From the NCBI GenBank assembly GCA_026182355.1, contig JAPFBL010000236.1, forward strand, positions 62,001-126,000: a stretch of DNA of 64,000 bases, in the 5' to 3' direction. Numbering within the stretch: position 1 is the first letter of the stretch; the number at the start of each line of letters is the position of its first letter. The position numbers and the translations under genes are program-made. Shown here in pieces: positions 11,885-22,300 of the stretch. The notes under the pieces are model-generated. The model saw nothing but the letters and a program-made list of their open reading frames with translations. It made no database searches and had not been told where the DNA came from. The DNA is from Hermatobates lingyangjiaoensis. Lineage: Eukaryota > Arthropoda > Insecta > Hemiptera > Hermatobatidae.

Positions 11885-12058
11885 TCTTAACCACAGTAAG
11901 AAATTAGAAAAATGACTAAGATCTTTCAACCATAACAAGCGGTCTTCGTCAGAGTCAAAATTGATGACTCTGATCGGATTGACTCTGACGAAGATCGCTT
12001 GTTATGGTTGAAAGATCTTGTCTTTTTTCTGATTTCTTACTGTGGTTTAGTCATTGAT
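11885..12058. repeat. Inverted repeat, ribozyme family A
   Basis: Left arm CTTAACCACAGTAAGAAATT, right arm AATTTCTTACTGTGG type, centre near 11969. Each arm carries a 43-nt hammerhead-like motif. The minus copy (11914-11956) is intact. The plus copy (11981-12022) keeps CTGACGA and GAAA but has lost a base of stem I after the cleavage site. No ORF. Confidence 0.85.
11914..11956 (-). ncRNA. Hammerhead-like ribozyme, family A, intact core
   Basis: Read on the minus strand: stem I GACU, CUGACGA, extra A, stem II GACCG/UGGUU (with wobble), GAAA, palindromic helix III AGAUCU, cleavage site U, stem I AGUC. Type I topology with no helix III loop. Confidence 0.65.
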
Positions 12059-12110
12059 TTTTATTTCTCATGTTCATTATGACATCTTGTTATGCATATA
12101 TATATATATA

Positions 12111-12272
12111 TATAGTTCAATATAGACAAAGAAACATAGAGAAATCAAAAGAACACACTTACAGCTCTAATTTTCGGTTTGAACCGTCTTCAGGAGAGGT
12201 TCATTAGAGACTGTAAGAGTGTTCTTTTGATTTCTCTATGTTTCTTTGTCTATATTGAACTATATTTGTCCA
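12111..12272. repeat. Inverted repeat, ribozyme family H (AATT helix III)
   Basis: Inserted beside a (TA)n run. The arms start TATAGTTCAATATAGACAAA and run to a centre near 12205. On the minus strand 12165-12197 reads CUC, CUGAAGA, C, GGUU/AACC, GAAA, then AAUU and A before GAG, a compact hammerhead-like motif. Confidence 0.8.
12165..12197 (-). ncRNA. Hammerhead-like ribozyme, family H
   Basis: Minus strand: stem I CUCUC, CUGAAGA, extra C, stem II GGUU-CA-AACC, GAAA, helix III AAUU sharing the last A of GAAA, A17, stem I GAG. Only one copy in this palindrome keeps the core. Confidence 0.55.
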
Positions 12273-12594
12273 GAATTGATGACAACCCTGAATGTGTTTA
12301 ATGATGAAGTCTTCATCTGTTTAATTATCCCGTTAATCAAAACTTCATCTAATTTGTAGCTAGGACTTCTAATAGTGGTACACTATTTAAACCGTTAAAG
12401 AAATTGAAGCGACGACTTGACAGACTTGACAATGACGAAAATAATAAGAAAAGAATTAAACTAAATAATAATAATTAAAATAAAAGTAAAATAAAATAAA
12501 AATAAAAGTAAAGTTAAAATTAAATATTAAAATCTAGGCAGCATTGGGAAAGTAGGTAGGTTATATAAACAGAAAGGTAGGACTCCGTAGTTTT

Positions 12595-12720
12595 AGTTGA
12601 TCAGTTCTTGTTGAAGATGGGTGACGCCCGAAACCGGTCTAAGAACTTCAGCAGCAGGGTACGAGGTAAGACGGATTACTATAATTTTAATATTAATAAT
12701 GACAGTTTAGTTTGAACCTG
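12595..12720 (+). repeat. Ribozyme family B fragment
   Basis: Contains a hammerhead-like motif at 12604-12646: GUUCUUG, UUGAAGA (C3 changed to U), U, GGGU/GCCC, GAAA, helix III ACCGGU, C17, then UAAGAAC, which pairs with all seven bases of the 5' stem I strand. It is followed by CTTCAGCAGCAGGGTACGAG, shared with the arms at 3035-3050 and 3090-3110. Confidence 0.6.
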
Positions 12721-13122
12721 TATTTGTAACTGTATCAAGAAATGATGACGCAGTCAAAATATAGTAGTGAGCTTTCGTTTTTTTCTTTCCATGAATTAGG
12801 GTTGTCCATCGAACTGCTTTATATAATTGCTTATATATGTACACTCCTGGACTCAATCTCAAACATGCTTTTTTTTATAATTTTATGTTATTTATTTATA
12901 TTATTTAGTTTTATCTTTAGTTACTTTATTTTTTCCCCGTCCCCTTTCTGCTTAAGTTGGTAGGACTTTTACTGCAGCTACTACAAAAGGGTTGAGGAGG
13001 AAGTTCACAATAGAATAAGCAGTCGTCAATAAAGTTAATAACTAACAGAGCTAAATTAATTAATTTAATTTAATTTGTCAGTTTAACATTAACAAGAAGA
13101 GAACACGTAGAAACAACACAAC

Positions 13123-13350
13123 TCACTTCGATATTTTGAACTCGTCATCAGGAGATGATGATGAAGAAGAAGAAGAAGAGGATTTCTGCTGGCAGGCAAA
13201 CAGCAAATATATATATATACATGTGAGATTAAACTTTCTGCCCACTTTTGTCTTAATTAGTTTTCTGGATTTCTTTTCCAAATCTCGAAGTCTCACTTTC
13301 ATTTCTTTAGGAACTAGGTGTAATAACTCACCATAGGTTTTGTTGTCCAT
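13123..13350 (-). pseudogene. Penelope-like ORF start, left arm copy
   Basis: Starts MDNKTYGELLHLVPKEMKVR and continues to RRL-type basic residues and GRKFNLTC, then runs into repeat DNA. It is the inverted duplicate of 13651-13848. A ribozyme motif lies just upstream at 13367-13402 on the same strand. Confidence 0.6.
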
Positions 13351-13366
13351 TTTTTTATTTATTTTT

Positions 13367-13402
13367 ACCGACGTTTCGGTCTTCTTCGACCATCTACTGG
13401 GT
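13367..13402 (-). ncRNA. Hammerhead-like motif upstream of ORF start (left arm)
   Basis: Minus strand: ACC, CAGUAGA (core changed from CUGAUGA), U, GGUC/GACC stem II, GAAA, palindromic ACGU, C17, GGU. The predicted cut lies about 20 nt before the ATG at 13350. The altered core may abolish activity. Confidence 0.5.
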
Positions 13403-13598
13403 GATTTTTGAACACATACTATTTTAAACTATTTAACATTTTTAACAAAAACTACATTTTAACGCTCGACTAACAAAATATAAAGGTAAACAAAATATAA
13501 AGGTAACTTGTTTACCTTTATATTTTGTTAGTCGAGCGTTAAAATGTAGTTTTTGTTAAAAATGTTAAATAGTTTAAAATAGTATGTGTTCAAAAATC

Positions 13599-13634
13599 AC
13601 CCAGTAGATGGTCGAAGAAGACCGAAACGTCGGT
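13599..13634 (+). ncRNA. Hammerhead-like motif upstream of ORF start (right arm)
   Basis: Same structure as 13367-13402: stem I ACC/GGU, core CAGUAGA, stem II GGUC/GACC, GAAA, helix III ACGU, C17 at 13631. The ATG of the ORF is at 13651, so cleavage would leave a 19-nt leader. Confidence 0.5.
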
Positions 13635-13650
13635 AAAAATAAATACAAAA

Positions 13651-13848
13651 ATGGACAACAAAACCTATGGTGAGTTATTACACCTAGTTCCTAAAGAAAT
13701 GAAAGTGAGACTTCGAGATTTGGAAAAGAAATCCAGAAAACTAATTAAGACAAAAGTGGGCAGAAAGTTTAATCTCACATGTATAAATGAAGGACTGTTC
13801 CCCAAATATACGAATTTCAAACTATATATATACATATATATTTACTAA
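13651..13848 (+). pseudogene. Penelope-like ORF start, right arm copy
   Basis: Encodes MDNKTYGELLHLVPKEMKVR, then LEKKSRKLIKTKVGRKFN, LTCINEGLFPKYTNFKLY. The C-INEGL-PKYTNFKLY type motif is what precedes the reverse transcriptase in Penelope-like proteins. Similar starts occur at 53675 and 63394. The frame runs into a TA tract after about 60 codons. Confidence 0.62.
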
Positions 13849-13884
13849 ATAGAAAAGAACACAGAAAGACACTACAGAACTCAC

Positions 13885-14578
13885 TTCGATATTTCGACAT
13901 CCGTCGTATGGAAAGAATAATACTCGCGTTGGAAGCAAACTATACTGGCCTCCAGAGTAACTCGTGGAACCCGAATTTGCTCCCAGCGGAGGAAGGAAAA
14001 AAATCCTTCCAATATTTATTTAGAAAACAAGATAAAAAATATATAAAATGAATATAATAATATAAAAATTAATAATAATAATATAAATTAAAATAATATA
14101 AAAAAAATGAATTAACGGTACAGGTTGAGCCAGGAGGAGACAGCCCAAGGAGGATATAATCCTTTCGGAAGCCTAGGGTGACATGGGATTAATCGGGGTT
14201 CTTATGGCTTCCCTTTCAAATTTTTCAGGGTATATCTCAAACAAATCCCAGTTAATCCCCATGTCACCTAAGCTACGAAAGGCAGTTTCATAAGCTCCTT
14301 GGGCGTTTCTCCTCTGGTCAACCTGTACCGTAATTATTTTAATTATTTTATAAAATTAATTGTTTTTTATATTATTTATTTTTATTATTATTATTTGTAT
14401 TTTATATATTTTTTACCATTGTCGTTATCTAAATAAACGAGTAATTTAAGGAAGAATTGTCTATTTTATGCAACCAAAACTCTACATGGATCTCCCTGCG
14501 GAGAGCACGCACTATGCGGTGGTTCCAACAAATTACTCTGGAGGCAACAGTAGTAGTTAGCTTACAACGCGAGTGCTG
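13885..14578. repeat. Large degenerate inverted repeat
   Basis: Outer arms: CTCGCGTTGGAAGCAAACTA with CTCCAGAGTAACTCGTGGAAC at 13924-13975, mirrored at about 14528-14574. Inner arms (14110-14336): TTAACGGTACAGGTTGAGCC mirrored by CAACCTGTACCGTAATT, with two diverged halves around 14220. A hammerhead relic of the AUAU family lies at 13885-13920 on the minus strand (GAUGUC GAAAUAUC GAAGUGAG). A related arm sequence (TAACGGTTCAGGTTGA) recurs at 32244. Confidence 0.65.
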
Positions 14579-14599
14579 TGCAATTCAATAAAAAATGAC

Positions 14600-16243
14600 C
14601 CCATGACGAGGATGTGAGAATTATTCAAAATAGCTCCTGTATTTTCGTGAAATAGTCTATTTTACTATGTGTTGAAAGTGGTTCAAACCTTGGTCGACAT
14701 GCCGGGAGCCTTCATCTATTAACGCCCAATATATTAAATTTATGAAATAACCAACCTTACACGGTTACTTGCTCGTTTCTATTAAACGTTGGTTCCTTTC
14801 TCTTTTCTCCTGAAGAGTGATTATTCGAAACATGTGACATGAGTGGTATTTATTGTGTTTCAATAACCATTGGTTATTTAAAAATTGAAATTGTTAGAAC
14901 GTATCAGTAAATGTATTTATAATATATATATATATATATTGTGTGTGTGTGTGTATGTGTTTAAAAACAAGCTAAAGAAATGCACACAAGTAAACAAACT
15001 TTTGGTTTCTAATTTTTGTACAACCGTCATCCGGAGGAAAAGAGAAGAAATACACACCGTGTCAAAGAAGTGATAGTTGACAAAGCGGTCGACTGAATAG
15101 AGTTGGCGACTATTATTCACACCGTAAGATATAGATAATATGTAATCAATGATTTAATACAAATAATGTAAAGGATAATTGGAAAAGATTTAATTTTTAA
15201 CACCACAGAGAATCAATAGTGCAGTTAATAATAAGATTATCATAAATATTGCTTTTTATAACTTGTCTTCGATTTCCCTGGTGAGTTGAAATTGAAAATT
15301 CTGGATTTAATAGTTCAGTAATAATAAAGCAGAGAAAGTTTAAGTTTCATTATAAGAATATATTGGTACGTGAAAAAGACTTTTGAATGATTTATGGTAA
15401 TTTAACAGCCAAGTATCATTGTTATTCAGCCATTCATGTTATTCAGTATTTCTTATTACATTTTATTTTAAATATCTGAAAAATTATGGCATAGTGCTTC
15501 TAGGACAGCACTAAAGTTGGAAGCCTATGCGAGTGTAAGTTTTGGAAAAAATTTGCCATAAATAAATACTAATCTGAGATTATATTAAAAATTAAACGAA
15601 TTATAATACGACGTATGATATGCTTCACCGTAAAATAATTATAATTTATATATGTATCATAAATACAAATTCTTATTACCACAATACTAAATATAAAACT
15701 TCTAGTTTCTATAATGATCAGAGCACTGCGAAAAAAATGGGTACCCATTTTGCAATAAATTATGGAAAAGTTTCTTTCAAGTAATATAAAGCAGTTTTGT
15801 CCATCAATAATCTGGGTTTTTTACAACAATACGTTCATCAAATTTTATTAAGAACCATCACAGTGTGCGACTTAAAGTGTTTACAAAATTTGTGAGACGT
15901 TAAGAAAAACATATTCTTATTAACAAAATCCACAAGATAAAGTGTCAAGTTTATTTTTCATTAAGTAAATTATGTGAAAAATATGGTTGTTGCTTTATAT
16001 GGAGGTAAAGTTAGTTTATTTCCATATTTTGAACATTTGGAGAATTTAGTGTAGCTTATATTTATTCTTTTACTTTTAAATGGGTAATACTCAATTAATT
16101 CAGCTGGCAGTGTATTGATAGTGATCATGGAGGGGGGGGGGGTAACCTTGAAAACTGTTATAACAAACAGTTTGTTATCTTCAAGTACTTTTAATTTTGT
16201 GCCTGTTTTTTTAAATGGTTATAGCTAATAATTTTTTTTTAAC
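14600..16243. other. Region upstream of FAM120B: no gene recognised
   Basis: AT-rich. A hammerhead relic is at 14810-14845 (CTGAAGA ... GAAACATGT), with TA and (GT)n runs at 14924-14960 and a G9 run at 16133. No CpG-rich promoter is visible. The transcription start and 5' UTR of the FAM120B-like gene should lie here but cannot be placed. Confidence 0.5.
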
Positions 16244-16335
16244 ATGGGTATTAAAGGTTTAGAATCGTATTTACATTACAATTGTCCCAATGCTTGTCGC
16301 ACCATCAGCATTCCTGAGTTGGTTCATGAATACAA
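16244..16335 (+). CDS. FAM120B: FAM120B exon 1 (start codon)
   Basis: ATG at 16244 begins MGIKGLESYLHYNCPNACRT, matching the invariant MGVRGL-type start of the family. Donor GTAAAA after 30 codons and two bases. The next exon supplies G to make Lys31, so the later in-frame ATG at 17777 is internal. Confidence 0.88.
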
Positions 16336-19300
16336 GTAAAATCCAATTTTTTATTAAGTCCACCTTTATTTAAATTTGCAATTCATATAAGCATTATTAC
16401 TTTCAATATATTCAAAACTGGATGTAAATTCTTCCATAATTTTGGAAAGTCAAACAGAAATTTGGTGCTGTGAACGATCTTTTATCAGAAGAATTTTCGT
16501 AATGTTCTTCACTTCCCTGAAACTTTTGGCTAGAGTGTACTTTACGAGCCGCAGCGTTTACAGAGACGGATCTTTACACAAGGGGTATTAGGGTTTCCAA
16601 CTCTCCAGTAGGGATTTTAGAGTAATTTCTTTTTGGCAACTCATATTTATATTGCAGTAATGTTTATTTCAATATAACTTTATTGAATCAATGTTAGTTT
16701 GGGAATCATATTCCTGGTTTGGGAGAAGACCAAACACTTCTTTGAGTCTAATAAATAGACATTATTTACCTGCAATTATCAATTACAGCAAAATCCATCC
16801 ATGTTTACATTTTGAAATTATTAAAACAAATTTTTATAAACATTAAATTATGTTTATAATTATATATAAATAAAGTTTATTTTTATAAACCTTAATTCAG
16901 TTTTATAAACATTTCGGCTATTGTTGATTTGTCAACTCCGGGGCTCGTAAACTCCCTGTGTTCCACATTAACAAAACATTTTGTTCCGTTTACTATTATA
17001 ACACTTATTCAACACCCTATCTGATAAAGATATTATTTTCTCTGTTCTCAGATATGTTGATTATTATTATAAGAGGGCACCCACACATTTAAAAATGTAT
17101 AATTGAGTAGACAGAAGATTATGCAAGAACTTTGAAGTGTATACGGTGAAATGATAGTCAAATATGTCTATAAATAGTAAAAAGAAATGATTTCTGTACA
17201 AATTAAAATTGAACAGCAATTTATAGATTAATTTTGTTGCTATTGCTGATGGTCATAGCCGTGAGAGTACTTTAGATCCAGCTTGATCACTGAAGTTAAG
17301 TCATTTTGGGATAGGCAGCACTTAGATAGATGACATTGCGTTGTCTGCGGTAAAATTTCCCACCCTTATACAATGTAGGTGATGTGATGAACAATACAAT
17401 GCACAAGTCGCAATATCACAATGCCATTTCATTGTGACATTATAGGTTTTACTTATAGTAAATCGTCTAAATGTAACCGTAAAAATTAAACAATAGGAAG
17501 TGATTTACAAGTTTTGGGGTTTTTATGGCTTTTTGGATGATAAATTTTTTGTGTTTGTAATCCTTTCCTGTACTTTTTATTTTTTTTTATATTAATTTAA
17601 AAAATTAAGGATATTTTTTAATTAGAGTTTCTGAATGTTACCCTCTAGCTAGTATTTAATACAAGTGTTCAGCCCATATAATATTATGTAGAATATTGAA
17701 ATTTTTGTTATATTCGTTAAATTAATTTATTGTTAAAGTAAAAAAAAAAACATATTTTTCTAGGACGAGGACAGGTTTGACGCCTGTACTTTTGGTAGAT
17801 GCCTATAGTTTATTGCATAACATTAATCCCAGCACCTGGTTAAATGGTGGGCAAATAAAAGAATGGGAACATTTTATGAAAGATTTTTTCAACAAATTTG
17901 CAAACATGGGAGTAGAAGTAGTATTTTGTTTTGATGGCCCTCCAAAAGAATCAAAAATGTCTGTTTGGCGAAAGAGAAGGATTGATAGCATTGTAACATT
18001 ATCTACCATATTTTCAATGTTGCCGTCAGATGTAAAACATATTGAGAGGAACTTTAATCCTTTTCTCCCCATTAATGGAACAATAATGATTAATGATTTA
18101 ATAAACGAGTATCAGAATGTCAAGGTAAGAATGATTCATTGGATTTTTTTGTGTAATCTATTTGGCAAGTAATATATTACTGTTTACAGTTTTATAGAGC
18201 TATTCATGATGGAGATTTAGAAATGGCAGTTTACGCTAAGAAGAATAGATGTTTTGGAATTCTTGCTCAGGATACTGATTTCATAATTTTCCAATCTGCT
18301 GACTATTATTTGTCAGCGAAGCATCTAAATCTGGCCGACATGACAACAGTCCACTACGATAGCGCAGCTCTCGCACACCATTTAGGTATCGCTGCACATC
18401 AACTGCCTTCTTTAGCTGTCGTAGCTGGAAATGATTTTATATCGAATGAATCTCTTTGGGTATGCGCTAAACTTCAGATAATTGAAATATCTTAATTTTT
18501 AGTTTTATATCAGAGTATCTTTTTCTTTTCATGTATTGTTCCATGAAGTTTTTAAAACATCTTTTTGATATAAAACATCATTTATACGCCAAATTATGCA
18601 AGAAGTAATACCAAATTTTGAAAGAACAATGATGTTTTTTAGAAATAAATCTGATGTAGTTTTCAAAAACTTTTCTTGCTTACCACTCCATCAATTTTTT
18701 GTTAAGAAAATGATTTTTAATGTGTTATTATTATCCATTATCGGATAATAGGAATTGTTAAATATTCTTCTTTTAAGTGCACGCGTATAAAAATATACTA
18801 GCAAACGTACCCGTCTTTGACGGAATCAAAAATTCTATTATACTTGGTATTCCAAAATATCAATTATAGTATTATACGAATACTACAATTAGAAGTTATA
18901 GAATAGTAGAAAATACCATTATTAGTACAGTGCTAAAAAAAAAGCCTCTGTATACAAAGATTAGATTTTAAGTTAGACATACACAAATCTACAATCAATG
19001 TTTCAGCTTTATATGTCTTATGGTAGCAATATTTTGTGGACAAACCGACAGACAGAAATTATTCTAAGGGTACATGTGGCTACTCTGAAGTATGAAACGT
19101 AAAGAAAACTTGAAATGAGTTAGTTCTAATTAACGTGCTCCCAGTCAAAAGCTAGCACGCAAGCCACTGGGCTACTCTGGTTCCATACCTTACTTTATTA
19201 CCAGTGTTTATATTACGCAAATATTAAATTAAAAAAAAATATTTTTGTTGTGTTTATTTATAATACATTTGCACTACTGTCATCGGCGAGCAAGCAAGCT

Positions 19301-22300
19301 ACTGGCAACCCTGGCTAGATCCCTTTACTTTATTACCATCTTTATATTATCCACATTTTAAATTCAAAAAAATATTTGTTTGTTACATTTATTTATAATA
19401 CATTTGCACTACTGTCATCGGCGATCACGCAAGCCACTGGGCTACTCTGGTCCCATACTCCCAGTGTATTTATTAAGCAAATATTAAATTAAAAAAAAGT
19501 TGGCAGTTATATATAATACATAGCAAACGTACCCGTCTTTGACGGAATCAGAAGTTCCTGTTTTGGTTTATTGCCGTGTGCCTATTGCCTTTCGGCTATA
19601 CCACGGAGGAATCAGAAGTTCCGTCATTTTTGGTATTTCAAAATGTCATTAGAAATTATAGAATAGTAGAAAATACCATTATTACTACAGTGTTAAACAA
19701 ATGCCTCCAGCTTATACACTACATTAGCTGACTGTCCTTCAGGTTCATGGTAGAAGAAAGAGTTGAAACCTCTGACCGTTGAGCATGTAAACTACATTTG
19801 ACCATGTGAGAAAAACTTGGTTTTGCTACCTTCTATTCCTGCGTTAGATGAAGTCTCCCTTTGCGACTTAGTTAACGTCATTGCGAAATAGACTCTGACC
19901 CGACTTTGCAATCATTTCAACGTAAACAGACAGTGGCTCGGAATCAATGGTATGTGAAGTATACACACAGACTCCCCAATACCACATCCAGTCATTATGT
20001 CCGCCTCTATGGCATATCTGTGTAGAGCACGAACTCAGAGTCGTGTCCCGTTGCACAGTTTTGGGGCACTCATGTTTCGTAACATGAAATTTGTTACTGC
20101 TACTAAATTGTAGCATGATTGGTGCTCTACTTTAAGTTTTTACTCATGAGCAGGCAGTCCAGGAGAAATAAATTCAGAGTCAAGAAATTCAATTAGATAA
20201 TGAACTGCTTCTTCGTCACTAATCCAATCTCTTTACTGACTTGTAAGTTCTTTCCTCGGCTTCATATAGCGTAAGAACTTGTTTGTTGATTTTTCCTCCC
20301 TGTTCATATTAAGAGTTGAGAATTGCTCGTTTACAAAACATTTATTCTCAATAGATAGTACATCCTTAACTCTGTGAAACACCATTTCAATGATGTCAAA
20401 TACGCAATATATTCATATGCTCAATTGAAATTAAAATCAACTAACAATACCTACTTGCCACACCTGTGTATTTTCAAAACAAACTTGTCTGTGAAGTTAG
20501 GAAAATACAGCTAAAAGCCCCATAACTTCGCTTCTGTACTGAATTAATAATCTATTTAGAGCCCATATTTTAAGTTAGGCACACACAAATCCAGTGTCAA
20601 TGTTTCAGCTCGCTATGTCTTATGGTGGCTGAGTTTACTTGTGACAAACATTTTTGCGTTAAACGTCCATAACTTCACTTCTACGTTGAATTTCCAATCA
20701 ATTCATAGCCTATATTTTAAGTTAGACCTACACAAATCTACTGTAAAAGTTTCAGCTTTATATGTCTTATGGTAGCTGAGTTTACCTGTGACAAAGTTTT
20801 GCGGACAAACCGACAAACCGACAGAAATTTTTCTAAGGGTGGATTCGGTTTCTCCAATGTATGAAACGTAAAGAAAACTTGAAATGAGTCAGTTCTAAGC
20901 AATGTACAGACAAAATCATTATTTTATTTATAAAGATTATGCATACTCGGTTGAGTCGCTGCTGGAACATGATGTGTTTTCTGTTGTTTTTTAATAATAC
21001 TATATCAGACTATGTTTTAATCTTCGGTATTTGATTAACATATCTATTATGTACGCGTACTGTCAATGGAGGCCCATAGAAGCTCATGGGGAAAAAAATG
21101 GCCTTTATTCTACTTTTTTGGTTAAGCAATTTAGTTAATAGCCTAGTGCCAACGCTTAATTGACAGTAGTGCCTGTTAAGGTTAACATTTTTTCTCCTGA
21201 CGATGAATGGAGTTGAAATTTGGAACTTAGTTTTGTTTGTACTTTACGTGGTCTTTTTTCTATGGTTTCGATATATGTATTAGTAAACATGGAGTGAAAA
21301 TGCAAAAAGTCACTACATCTGTTGTCATCGGGAGGGTGATATGATGGACCGCTCGGATGCAAGCGGCCCCTCAAGTCTCCTTTTCAAGATCTCTGTGTGT
21401 ATTACCACCTTACAGAGGTAGTGGATATGACAGAAAATAATAATTATAACAAATTTTTTCTCAGTTGTCTTCCTTAGTTGTTCGCTGTCGTGCCTACGAT
21501 GAGTTTTTGTCTCAGGCAACATTAATACCTTCATCCCTTTACGCCTCGCCCCCACAGTCCTATTTCACATATACTCCCTGAACTCCAGAAACAGTTTCAC
21601 CTGCTTGACCCCCACCCCCCCCCCCCCCCTGGAAGACCTAGTTGTAGTCTCCTGAAGTAACAATCAATGATCAAACCACAATGAGAAATGGGAATGTTGG
21701 TTTTAGACTCTGACGAAGACCGCTTGTTACGGTTGAAAGATCTTGGTCTTATTTTTCTATTTCTTATTGTGGTTTGATCATTTATATATATATATATATA
21801 TATACAAAATAAAGTATATATCTTTAGGGAAAATGAAGTACTGTAGTATATATAAACCATGATAAACGGAAACGGCCTGGCAGGACAGATTACACTTAAA
21901 ATAAACTGTGACACATAGACAGAAACTAACAAAGACTCACCGTAATGGCGGTCGAAATATTGAAAAGTGAGTTCTTGTTATGTTTCTGTCTATGTGTCAC
22001 AGTTTATTTTAAGTGTATATGTATATACATACACGTTTTCGTTGGTGTATGCTTCGCAATACACCTAGGCATCCCTTCTCTTCTCTCCCGATGATGGTTA
22101 AACCGAAAACTAGAGACTGCAAGTATGTGCTATTAATACGTATAGTTTATCGTGAAAGTATGTTGTCCTTTTTGGATTTTATTATTGATGGTAATATGTA
22201 TAATTTTTTTTCAGAGATTTTGGAATTCGTTGGATTTGGGTCCCAGAAACAGAAGAGATAAATTTCTCATTCTTGCTGAATTTATCAAGGAGTTGCCTGC

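Larger units (their letters stand above)
13219..13782. mobile_element. Head-to-head Penelope-like palindrome with two ORF starts
   Basis: Arms of about 275 bp mirror each other around a centre near 13495, from ACATGTGAGATTAAACTTTC on the left to the matching GAAAGTTTAATCTCACATGT on the right. Each arm has a ribozyme motif and, moving outward, the first codons of a PLE-type ORF beginning MDNKTYGELL. Short TA runs lie outside both arms. A second hammerhead relic of the AUAU family lies outside the left arm (13124-13156, minus). Confidence 0.8.

Noticed and set aside
17777..18172. ATG at 17777 as the start of the FAM120B-like protein
   Set aside because: The family start MGIKGL at 16244 joins exon 2 in phase, so 17777 is internal. 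The open frame past 18124 is intron.
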